NCBI GenBank assembly: GCA_023134875.1
Contig: JAGLUH010000178.1
Location: 1-11,991, forward strand
DNA: 11,991 nt
Reading direction: 5' to 3'
Origin: Candidatus Zixiibacteriota bacterium
GTDB taxonomy: Bacteria > Zixibacteria > MSB-5A5 > CAIYYT01
In this document: positions 1 through 6,277 of the stretch, piece after piece
Layout of the letters: every line of letters starts with the position of its first letter
Position numbering within the stretch: position 1 is the first letter of the stretch
The notes under the pieces: model-generated
The model's database searches: none
What the model saw: only the letters and a program-made list of their open reading frames with translations
What the model was told of the DNA's origin: nothing
Translations under genes and position numbers: made by a program

Positions 1-1009
1 CTGTAATCTCCTTGTTACGTAGGGAAGAATATGCCAGCAGCCGTACCAGTGCACCTTCTAGCTCCCGGACATTAGAAGTAATTGAATCGGCGATGTAGGT
101 TAATACTTCGAGTGGAACCACGATGTCATCATTATTGGCTTTCCGTTGCAGGATTGCGATTCTGGTCTCAAGCGACGGCGGCTGAATATCAGCTACCAGA
201 CCCCAGCTAAAGCGTGAGAGAAGACGCTCCTCCAGGCCAAGGATATCACGTGGGGGACGGTCCGCTGTTAGCACAATCTGCTTACCGGCTTGGTGCAAGG
301 CATTGAAAGTGTGAAAGAACTGCTCTTGGGTCGATTCTTTGCCGGTGAAGAATTGAATATCATCAAGCAGCAGAACATCAACGGAGCGGTAGAACTGGGT
401 GAACTCCTGAGTTGATCTGTTGCCGAGTGAGCGGATGAAATCATTGGTGAATTCCTCACTGCTGGCATAGAGCACCCTGCGATTGTTCTGGTTGCCGACA
501 ATTTCGTTGCCGACTGCCTGTGCCAGGTGAGTCTTGCCTAATCCGGAACGACCGTAGATAAACAGCGGATTGTAGCGGTTTTCCCCGGGTTTGTGGGAAA
601 CACCCTGACAGGCGGCGTAAGCAAACTCATTGGAATCGCCTACGACGAAATTCTCAAAGAGATAGCGGGGATTAAGTTTGGTAGCCCGCTGAAGCTGGTG
701 TCGGGAAGGTCCCTTAGGCTCTTCGATTACTGGCGAAAACATCTCGGTCTGAAAGGATGGTTTTCTGATCTTCAATCCAAATTGCCATTCCTTAGCTGAA
801 ACCTCCGCTAACGCCTCCGAGATTGTCTGATGATATCTTTCCTCGATCCAATCGGCGGCGAACTGGTTTGGGACGAGGATAGCAAAAGAATGATTATCAA
901 CGACCTCAGCTTGCGTCGGTTTCAGCCAGGTATGGAATGAATGTTTCTTAACTTTCTTAGAGAGCTGCGACAAACAGCTTTTCCACAGAGAATTTATCTC
1001 TTCCTGCAT
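1..1009 (-). CDS. dnaA: Chromosomal replication initiator protein DnaA (partial, C-terminus off left edge)
   Basis: DnaA binds DnaA boxes at the chromosomal origin and, in its ATP form, opens the duplex and helps load the replicative helicase. The window encodes 336 residues: domain I (about 1-75), a short linker (about 76-110), and the AAA+ domain III from about 111. Visible motifs are Walker A GRSGLGKT (153-160), Walker B LLLDDI (213-218), sensor I LTADRPP (247-253), the box VII arginine finger in SRFSWG (R266) and sensor II NVRELEGA (R315). The DNA-binding helix-turn-helix domain IV lies beyond base 1. The ATG at 1009 was chosen because the sequence AGGTGGGG sits just upstream of it and the N-terminus reads like domain I. 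The frame is unbroken. The Walker A residues R-S replace the more usual G-V, which still fits GxxGxGKT. The identification is firm. Confidence 0.97.
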   Translation of the reverse strand, partial: MQEEINSLWKSCLSQLSKKVKKHSFHTWLKPTQAEVVDNHSFAILVPNQFAADWIEERYHQTISEALAEVSAKEWQFGLKIRKPSFQTEMFSPVIEEPKGPSRHQLQRATKLNPRYLFENFVVGDSNEFAYAACQGVSHKPGENRYNPLFIYGRSGLGKTHLAQAVGNEIVGNQNNRRVLYASSEEFTNDFIRSLGNRSTQEFTQFYRSVDVLLLDDIQFFTGKESTQEQFFHTFNALHQAGKQIVLTADRPPRDILGLEERLLSRFSWGLVADIQPPSLETRIAILQRKANNDDIVVPLEVLTYIADSITSNVRELEGALVRLLAYSSLRNKEIT

Positions 1010-1177
1010 ATTATCCCCACCTAAAAAATATGCACTACCTGTCACTACAAGAATAGGTTAATAAACCTTAATTAGGTTTGTTGGTGAGTCAGGCTTAGCC
1101 CCCACACTTATTGGAGAAGCAACCCGGCGCCACACATATTAACAAGTTGTCCACGCGCTGCTAACATGTTATCTACC
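979..1177. other. Candidate oriC / DnaA-box cluster upstream of dnaA
   Basis: Four nonamers resemble the DnaA box TTATNCACA, all reading on the + strand. They are TTTTCCACA (979-987, one mismatch, inside the dnaA start), TTATCCCCA (1011-1019, one mismatch), TTGTCCACG (1147-1155, two mismatches) and TTATCTACC (1169-1177, two mismatches). Starts in the left pair are 32 bp apart and in the right pair 22 bp apart, about three and two helical turns. Between the pairs lies an AT-rich stretch; 1021-1080 has 18 G/C in 60 by hand count. Origins often lie beside dnaA, which supports the call. No perfect box is present and the cluster is sparse, so this could instead be only a DnaA autoregulatory region. 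Confidence 0.4.
1055..1079. repeat. Interleaved inverted repeat AGGTT / AACCT / AGGTTT
   Basis: Three arms alternate in orientation: AGGTT (1055-1059), AACCT (1064-1068, AAACCT from 1063) and AGGTTT (1074-1079). The middle arm can pair with either neighbour; the right-hand pair is AAACCT-TAATT-AGGTTT. Centres are about 9-10 bp apart, so the three half-sites would sit on one DNA face. It lies in the AT-rich part of the dnaA upstream region. It could be a regulator binding site, part of the unwinding region, or a mutually exclusive RNA hairpin in the dnaA leader. No regulator is identified. Confidence 0.4.
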
Positions 1178-1388
1178 ACCAACTTCCAGCTAGGGCAATA
1201 TACTGATAGTGATCGGGAAGTCAAGATAATTAAGGTTAAATTCACTGCTGATGCAAAGGCGTTGCTGTACTTGAACTATGACTAACCATGAAAGAGCACC
1301 CTGAAACCTGGGGTCGGAAACGACACAATTCAGATTCGATAAAGCTATGCTTGTAAAATGATTACAGGACAAGGTTGGGCAGGTAGCT
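1178..1388. other. Intergenic stretch between dnaA upstream region and mrp 3' end; no gene recognised
   Basis: No credible coding frame is seen on either strand; the one moderately long minus-strand frame starts inside mrp and matches nothing recognisable. Two small stem candidates exist: GTCG-GAAA-CGAC (1313-1324, a GNRA-type loop on a 4-bp stem) and TGTAA-aatga-TTACA (1352-1365). Neither is followed by a T-run in the mrp direction, so no intrinsic terminator for mrp is called. Confidence 0.5.
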
Positions 1389-2423
1389 TCATGATATCTT
1401 GGCGGCAAGCTGGTCAAATAACAGAGCTCCCGAATCGCTTTTTGCGTAGACGTTGCCAATGTCGGCGCCCTCGCGAATAGCCGTAATTAAAGGGACCTCT
1501 CCCAGGAGGTCAACATGGAGACTGTCAGCTAAGACTTTGCCGCCGCCCTGGCCGAAAATGTATTCTCTGGTGCCCGATTCGGTTTCGAAGTAAGACATAT
1601 TCTCGATTACACCCAGCACTTCAAGGTTAGTCTTCTCCGCCATCGCGCCCACCCTGGCGGCGACATTATAGGCTGCCACTTGCGGTGTCGTGACAATCAA
1701 CAGCTTTGCCTGCGGCAGCTTTTGGGCAATGCTAATGCTAACATCGCCGGTGCCGGGGGGAAGATCGATCAGCAAGTAATCAAGATCGCCCCAGGCGACA
1801 TCATCGATGAACTGGGAGATTGCCTTATGCAGCAAAGGCCCGCGCCAGATCACGGCGCTGTCGCCAGGGACAAAAAAACCCATCGATATGATTCTGATGC
1901 CATCCTTTTCAATCGGCACCAGCATCTCATCGATCATGGTGGGTTGCTGGTCGTTGATTCCCATCATGCGGGGAATGGAAAAACCGTAGACATCGGCGTC
2001 AAGCAAACCCACTCGGTGACCTTTTCGGGCGAGGGCAACTGCCAGGTTGGTGGTGATAGTCGATTTACCGACACCCCCCTTGCCGGAACAGACGGCGATA
2101 ACATTCTTGAAATGATCATAGGTCGGCGTCTCCTGCTCCTTATTGGGCAGCCTCTTTCTCAAAGCAGCGCGCTCCTGGTCATTCATCGCCGTGAACTCGA
2201 CTTTCACACTGTCGATTTTCGGTAATTCCAATACTTTAGCGGTTATTTCGTCCCTGATCCTGGCTTTCATGGGGTGGGCGGGAATTATCAGCTTGATCGT
2301 GATGGCAGCGTTGCCACCTTCCACCTTGATGTCTTCCACCATGTTTAACTCGGTTAGGGATTTGTGCAGCTCCGGGTCGTCGATTCCAGCAAGAATCTCT
2401 TCGATTTTCTCTTTGGTGTTCAT
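1389..2423 (-). CDS. mrp: Mrp/ApbC-family iron-sulfur cluster carrier ATPase, cysteine-poor variant
   Basis: Mrp/ApbC proteins are cytosolic P-loop ATPases that carry or help insert iron-sulfur clusters. The protein is 344 residues. An N-terminal MIP18/DUF59 domain (about 1-80, starting with DDPELHKSL) is followed by a MinD-like ATPase domain. The latter has a deviant Walker A SGKGGVGKS (113-121), LLDADVYG (140-147) and DLPPGTGD (220-227). The ATG at 2423 was chosen because family homology begins there; an in-frame TTG at 2474 overlaps the end of lon and lacks a Shine-Dalgarno. Only a weak AGAG precedes the ATG, and translational coupling to lon, 22 bp upstream, is likely. Oddity: the usual CxxC after ENMSYF is missing, and the only cysteine is C112 before the P-loop. 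Family assignment is firm; Fe-S binding by this member is uncertain. Confidence 0.93.
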   Translation of the reverse strand: MNTKEKIEEILAGIDDPELHKSLTELNMVEDIKVEGGNAAITIKLIIPAHPMKARIRDEITAKVLELPKIDSVKVEFTAMNDQERAALRKRLPNKEQETPTYDHFKNVIAVCSGKGGVGKSTITTNLAVALARKGHRVGLLDADVYGFSIPRMMGINDQQPTMIDEMLVPIEKDGIRIISMGFFVPGDSAVIWRGPLLHKAISQFIDDVAWGDLDYLLIDLPPGTGDVSISIAQKLPQAKLLIVTTPQVAAYNVAARVGAMAEKTNLEVLGVIENMSYFETESGTREYIFGQGGGKVLADSLHVDLLGEVPLITAIREGADIGNVYAKSDSGALLFDQLAAKIS

Positions 2424-2445
2424 GTGATCTACTCTGTTACAGATT

Positions 2446-4893
2446 TCATCCTGGCCTCTTGCCGGTCTGGTCAAAGGGCGGTTTGGTTATTTTTTCCTGA
2501 TCGTCGCTGGCCATACTCTCAATTGATTCGATGATTTCTCCGGAAGGCACAATGATCTTACCCAGCGCATGCTCTAGCACATCGTCCACAGTCTGCAAGA
2601 ATATGAAATCAAGGGAATCGTGTACCTCCTCCGGTACCTCCGTCAAATCCTTGGCATTACTCTCTGGTAATGCCACTCTCTTGATCCCCGCGCGGTAGGC
2701 GGCCAGGCATTTCTCCTTGACACCACCGACCGGCAGCACTTTTCCCCGTAGCGACACCTCGCCGGTGATCGCCAGGTCGGGATAAACCGGTTGCTCGGTC
2801 AGAAGAGAAATCAACGCGATGGTGACAGCGACACCGGCTGAGGGGCCATCCTTCGGTATGGCTCCCTCGGGAAAATGAATGTGAATATCGTACTCTTCGA
2901 AGACCTCCGGTTCCAGTCCAAGTTCGCCTGCCTTTGACCTGACATAGGAATAGGCCGCCTCGACCGATTCCGACATCACATCACCAAGCCGGCCGGTAAC
3001 CATGACCTTGCCGTGACCCTTCATCTTGATGGTTTCGATCATCAGGAGGTCACCGCCAGCTGGCGTCCAGGCAAGACCGGTGACCAGTCCCACCTGTGGT
3101 GTGCGACCAGCCACGTCAGGAATTCGTTTCGCCGGGCCGAGGAAGTCTTCGATGTTACCCTCATCAATGACGATCTTGCCGGTCACGCCCTCCAATATCT
3201 TTCTGACGCCCTTGCGACAAATCGAGGCGATATTTCTCTCCAGGTTACGCACGCCCGCTTCGTAGGTATAGCTGCTGATGATTTTCTTTAAGGCCGCCTC
3301 GGTGATTTCGATTTCCTCCGGTTTCAACCCGGCGGCCTCTTGCTGCCGTTTGATCAGGTAGGTCTGGGCGATCTTGACCTTCTCCAGCATGGTATAGCCG
3401 GAAATCTCGATCACTTCCATCCGGTCGCGGAGAGGCGGCGGGATAGTCTCCAGCATGTTGGCAGTAGCGATAAAGAAAACCTTGGAGAGATTGAAGGGGA
3501 TGTCAAGATAGTGATCGCGGAAGGAGAAATTCTGTTCCGGGTCGAGCACTTCAAGCATTGCCGAGGAGGGATCGCCGCGAAAATCAGCACCCATCTTGTC
3601 GATTTCGTCAATCATGAAGAGGGGGTTGTTGCAACCGCAGTTTCGCAGTTCCTGGATCACTTTGCCGGGCAGGGCGCCGATATAAGTACGCCGATGGCCT
3701 CTGATTTCCGCCTCGTCGCGCATACCGCCTACTGATATACGCACGAATCGTCGTCCCAGGGCACGAGCGATCGATTGCCCCAGGGAGGTTTTGCCGACGC
3801 CGGGTGGTCCCGCCAGGCACAGGATCGGGCCGCGCGGATTCTGGCGCCGGTGACGGACAGCGAGAAACTCCAGAATTCGTTCTTTTACCTGCGTGAGACC
3901 GTAGTGATCCGCCTCAAGCGTGTCGTGCGCTGTAATGATATCGAGATTATCCTCGGTTGAGTTGCTCCAGGGAAGTTCAATGATCCAGTCAAGGTAAGTG
4001 CGGATAATATGATACTCCGGCGACGCGGTGGATATGTTGCTGAGGCGGACCAGCTCCCGATCGGCAGCGACAGCGGCCGCTTCCGGCAGGTCGGCGTCGG
4101 CCAGCTTCTGGCGGAGTTCTTCGATTTCGGAGCTCGAATCATCCTCGCCCAGTGCCTTCCTGATCGCCGCCATTTGCTGGCGCAGGTAGTAATCGCGCTG
4201 GCTTTTAGAGAGATCGGTTTGTACCTGGGACTCAACTTCCTGCGCCACTCGCAGTTTGTGAACTTCAGCGGTAAGGAGCCGACTCAGTCTTTCCAACCGC
4301 TCCTCAGGTTCGACCGCGGCAACCAGGTATTGCTTCTCGCCTAACCGAAATCCGAGATAGCTGGCCAGCAGATCAGCAAAGCGACCCGGAACTTCGGTAT
4401 TGGCCTTCATAATCTGCACCATCTCAGGCGGATAGTGGTTGTCCAGTATGGCGAGCTGCTCAAAGAGATTAAGCGCCTTGTCGATCTTCTCCCGCGTGCT
4501 CGCGGAGTCCGTTGAGGTTTGCGGATGGAGAGAATGGATTTTCACCTTCAGGTATGGTTTTGCCTGCAGCAGACGTTCCAGCTTGATACGGGTAATTCCC
4601 TGAATGACCAGTTGAATGGTATTATTGGGGATTTTCACTCGTGAGATGATGCGGCAGGCAACGCCGATTTCATGGAAATCTTTCAACGTCTTGGCGACCT
4701 GAACTCCCTTTTGGGTGATTGCCGCCGCGATGATTTGGTTTTCGCTCCCCTCCGCCTCCAGCATTGCCAGGGAACTGGCCAGGCGTACCTGCAGCGACAC
4801 CACCGCGTGAGGAAAGACTGCCGTAGTGACTAACGGCAACAGCGGCAGTTTCTCAGGGATTTCACATTGGTCGATCTCGTGGTTCTCGTTCAT
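2446..4893 (-). CDS. lon: ATP-dependent protease La (LonA)
   Basis: Lon is a cytosolic hexameric AAA+ serine protease that degrades misfolded and short-lived regulatory proteins. The frame gives 815 residues, normal for LonA. The N-terminal substrate-binding domain (LPLLPLVTTAVFP near 16-28) is followed by a helical region, then the AAA+ module with Walker A GPPGVGKT (362-369), Walker B LFMIDEID (425-432) and an arginine in PPPLRDRM. The protease domain has the catalytic serine in PKDGPSAG (S685) and the lysine in GGVKEK (K728), 43 residues apart as in E. coli Lon. No membrane segment interrupts the AAA+ module, excluding the LonB type. The ATG at 4893 lies 8 nt after a GGGTGGGA purine tract; GTG 4896 and TTG 4899 are in-frame alternatives. 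It is the first gene of the lon-mrp pair. All catalytic residues are present. Confidence 0.97.
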   Translation of the reverse strand: MNENHEIDQCEIPEKLPLLPLVTTAVFPHAVVSLQVRLASSLAMLEAEGSENQIIAAAITQKGVQVAKTLKDFHEIGVACRIISRVKIPNNTIQLVIQGITRIKLERLLQAKPYLKVKIHSLHPQTSTDSASTREKIDKALNLFEQLAILDNHYPPEMVQIMKANTEVPGRFADLLASYLGFRLGEKQYLVAAVEPEERLERLSRLLTAEVHKLRVAQEVESQVQTDLSKSQRDYYLRQQMAAIRKALGEDDSSSEIEELRQKLADADLPEAAAVAADRELVRLSNISTASPEYHIIRTYLDWIIELPWSNSTEDNLDIITAHDTLEADHYGLTQVKERILEFLAVRHRRQNPRGPILCLAGPPGVGKTSLGQSIARALGRRFVRISVGGMRDEAEIRGHRRTYIGALPGKVIQELRNCGCNNPLFMIDEIDKMGADFRGDPSSAMLEVLDPEQNFSFRDHYLDIPFNLSKVFFIATANMLETIPPPLRDRMEVIEISGYTMLEKVKIAQTYLIKRQQEAAGLKPEEIEITEAALKKIISSYTYEAGVRNLERNIASICRKGVRKILEGVTGKIVIDEGNIEDFLGPAKRIPDVAGRTPQVGLVTGLAWTPAGGDLLMIETIKMKGHGKVMVTGRLGDVMSESVEAAYSYVRSKAGELGLEPEVFEEYDIHIHFPEGAIPKDGPSAGVAVTIALISLLTEQPVYPDLAITGEVSLRGKVLPVGGVKEKCLAAYRAGIKRVALPESNAKDLTEVPEEVHDSLDFIFLQTVDDVLEHALGKIIVPSGEIIESIESMASDDQEKITKPPFDQTGKRPG

Positions 4894-4921
4894 CACCAAA
4901 ATCCCACCCCCAGCTTACAGT

Positions 4922-4962
4922 TATCTATATCATTTTACTCTAAAAATCAAGTCCGAACTCAA
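4922..4962 (-). promoter_or_regulatory. Possible promoter of lon-mrp (weak)
   Basis: Reading the minus strand upstream of lon, two overlapping sigma-70-like pairings can be drawn. One is TTGAGT (4957-4962) with TAAAAT (4932-4937) at a 19-bp spacer. The other is TTGATT (4945-4950) with TATAGA (4924-4929) at 15 bp or TAGATA (4922-4927) at 17 bp. None has both good hexamers and a 17-bp spacer. The AT-rich position ahead of the lon Shine-Dalgarno is appropriate. No CIRCE element or other known heat-shock operator is visible. Confidence 0.25.
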
Positions 4963-5057
4963 GATTTTGAGGTACTGTACAGGGAAGGTTTTTCCCCTAC
5001 AATTACGACACTATTCGCCCTTTCGGCACATAGCAACGTCTCCCTGCGAAAGAGTAG

Positions 5058-5079
5058 GTCGAAACCCTGCGGTTTCGAC
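5058..5079. repeat. Perfect 9-bp inverted repeat GTCGAAACC-CTGC-GGTTTCGAC
   Basis: Arms 5058-5066 and 5071-5079 are exact complements around a CTGC loop. Nearby, GTCGG...TTTTCGAC (5196-5215) looks like a degenerate relative, and CCCTGCG occurs at 5042-5048 and again at 5065-5071. No T-run follows on either strand, so it is not an ordinary intrinsic terminator. It may be an operator or a unit of a short interspersed palindromic repeat. Which one cannot be decided from a single locus. Confidence 0.6.
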
Positions 5080-5094
5080 AAGTTATCTGTTTTC

Positions 5095-5109
5095 CCCGTG
5101 AAAAACGGG
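5095..5109. repeat. Small inverted repeat CCCGT-GAAAA-ACGGG
   Basis: A 5-bp perfect stem with a 5-nt loop lies 15 bp from the larger GTCGAAACC palindrome. Taken alone it would be unremarkable; it is listed because three short palindromes fall within about 110 bp in a gene-free stretch. Confidence 0.35.
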
Positions 5110-5147
5110 AATCCAATCCAGTAAGAAACGGCTCCTCTACTCGCGGC

Positions 5148-5165
5148 GTCCGGCAGTTGCCGGAC
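5148..5165. repeat. Perfect inverted repeat GTCCGGCA-GT-TGCCGGAC
   Basis: Arms 5148-5155 and 5158-5165 are exact complements with a 2-nt centre; as RNA it would be a 7-bp GC-rich stem with an AGTT loop. On the + strand only ACTTT follows, and on the minus strand no T-run follows, so terminator function is weakly supported. It lies between the terminator at 5242-5277 and the lon upstream region. It may be a backup terminator, operator or repeat unit. Confidence 0.5.
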
Positions 5166-5241
5166 ACTTTGATCCGCATGAACCATATGTTTGCTGTCGG
5201 GAAGGGGTTTTCGACGGTACGCCGAAGGTCATGCGACAGAT

Positions 5242-5277
5242 AAAAAACGCCCCTCTCCTCTCAAAGGAAAGGGGCGT
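5242..5277 (-). terminator. Rho-independent terminator of the giant protein / outer-membrane barrel unit
   Basis: On the minus strand the arms ACGCCCCT (5277-5270) and AGGGGCGT (5254-5247) pair perfectly. They extend through one mismatch into four more pairs around a 5-nt loop, and six T residues (complement of 5247-5242) follow at once. It starts 31 bp past the stop of the barrel gene at 5309. This is a textbook intrinsic terminator and separates that unit from lon-mrp. Confidence 0.9.
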
Positions 5278-5308
5278 AAAACTCTAAAGGTTCAAATCAA
5301 CGGTTTCT

Positions 5309-6205
5309 CTAAAAGCTCAAAGTCAGAGAGACACGATGATTGTGACCAAGGAAATCCTCGGTGTCTTCTACAAAGGCGTAGTCGAGCGAGTAGTTGCTCA
5401 TCACCGTGAGGCCAACACCGATCGCAAAAGCGCCGTCGTTGACACCGGCACGAATCGCACCGAAGTACTCTTCGGCAAATTCGTAGTCATACTCAGAACC
5501 CAGCCGAATCTTGACATTCGATTCATCCTGAATCTTCTCAACGTCGGCGGCGAAAGTGAAGCCGTCAAAGGCATAAGCACCCAGGCCAAGCCGGAAGACG
5601 ATCGGCAGCTTGTCCTCGCCCACCTTGGTGCCGAGATCAGCAGCGGTGATACCGATATGCAGGTTCTCGTTGACTATGTACTTCAGGCCGAGGTCGAAAC
5701 CAACGCCGGTCTTGGAATAGTCATCGATTTTCGCATAGGCAACCTTGACGGTAGCGCCGACATGAAGATCATTCAGGACGTTACCGTAGCTGAACAGGAA
5801 ACCGTGTTCGTCGGCGTTGAAGAGACCAAGGGAGTTACCAAACTCGTCGCGTTTTTCGATATCGGAGATGCCGAAATCGATCCAGGAAAAGGCCGCCCAA
5901 CCGGCGGTACCAAAGTTGTAGCCGAGGGCGATATGGTTGAATTTCCTGTCTGCACCCATGTCCGCCGCAACCATGGTGGACAGGTTAAAGTTCTCGATTG
6001 CCGTCAGGCCGGCGGGGTTCCAGTAACCAGCACAAGCGTCGTCAGCGATTGCCACGTACGCGCCACCCATTCCCAGGGCACGAGCACCTACACCCATGCG
6101 GAATCCTGAGAAACTGTGGTTGCTGTCACCGAGGGCCTGACCGCTTACTCCGACCAGCAGAGCTAAGCAGGTGAAGATCAGTAATTTCTTCAGGTGATTT
6201 CTCAT
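5309..6205 (-). CDS. PorV/PorQ-family outer-membrane beta-barrel protein
   Basis: The protein is 298 residues. It has a signal peptide (basic MRNHLKK start, hydrophobic core, likely cleavage after ALG at residue 26), then beta-rich sequence with alternating hydrophobic residues, ending in LTLSF; a terminal Phe is typical of barrel-assembly signals. The N-terminal motif GARALGMGGAYVAIADD followed by YWNPAGLT is the hallmark of the PorV/PorQ/UPF0164 group, related to FadL-type barrels. Some members (PorV) act as outer-membrane partners of type IX-secreted proteins; others have no known role. The ATG is preceded by GAGGAG with 8-nt spacing. It lies 72 bp after the giant surface-protein gene and just before a strong terminator, so the two are probably co-transcribed. 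The family call is good; function in secretion or anchoring is inference. Confidence 0.85.
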   Translation of the reverse strand: MRNHLKKLLIFTCLALLVGVSGQALGDSNHSFSGFRMGVGARALGMGGAYVAIADDACAGYWNPAGLTAIENFNLSTMVAADMGADRKFNHIALGYNFGTAGWAAFSWIDFGISDIEKRDEFGNSLGLFNADEHGFLFSYGNVLNDLHVGATVKVAYAKIDDYSKTGVGFDLGLKYIVNENLHIGITAADLGTKVGEDKLPIVFRLGLGAYAFDGFTFAADVEKIQDESNVKIRLGSEYDYEFAEEYFGAIRAGVNDGAFAIGVGLTVMSNYSLDYAFVEDTEDFLGHNHRVSLTLSF

Positions 6206-6235
6206 GTCGAAATCTCCTCAGTTTCAAGTTTAGCA

Positions 6236-6262
6236 GGAGAGTCCGCCAAAGGCGGACTCTCC
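6236..6262 (-). promoter_or_regulatory. Perfect 12-bp intercistronic hairpin between the giant gene and the barrel gene
   Basis: GGAGAGTCCGCC (6236-6247) and GGCGGACTCTCC (6251-6262) are exact complements around a 3-nt loop. It begins about 15 bp after the stop of the giant gene and ends 16 bp before the barrel gene's GAGGAG ribosome site. Nothing like a T-run follows on the minus strand, so it is not a standard terminator. It could protect the 3' end of the upstream message, partly terminate, or set the expression ratio of the two proteins. The UCUCC of the 3' arm could also pair with GGAGA of the downstream ribosome site, though the 12-bp stem should win. Confidence 0.7.
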
Positions 6263-6277
6263 CGTTCTATCCTCAGT

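Noticed and set aside
593..799. 68-codon + strand frame opposite dnaA
   Set aside because: It is antisense to conserved DnaA domain sequence, which reads through uninterrupted.
1313..1365. Two small stems downstream of mrp considered as its terminator
   Set aside because: Stems are only 4-5 bp and no T-run follows in the direction of transcription.
1190..1459. 89-codon minus-strand frame running from inside mrp into the intergenic region
   Set aside because: Its start lies in mrp coding sequence in another frame, it has no family signature, and it overlaps sequence better explained as non-coding.
2424..2474. N-terminal extension of Mrp from a TTG at 2474
   Set aside because: It would overlap the lon stop, lacks a Shine-Dalgarno, and the extra 17 residues precede the normal start of the MIP18 domain.
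4982..4996. GGGAA-GGTTTT-TTCCC-like inverted repeat upstream of lon, considered as a heat-shock operator
   Set aside because: The stem is short and does not match CIRCE or another known operator.
5336..6109. Long open frame of 257 codons on the + strand opposite the outer-membrane barrel gene
   Set aside because: It is fully antisense to a gene with a signal peptide, family motif and good ribosome site; the translation has no recognisable domain. It is a codon-bias shadow.
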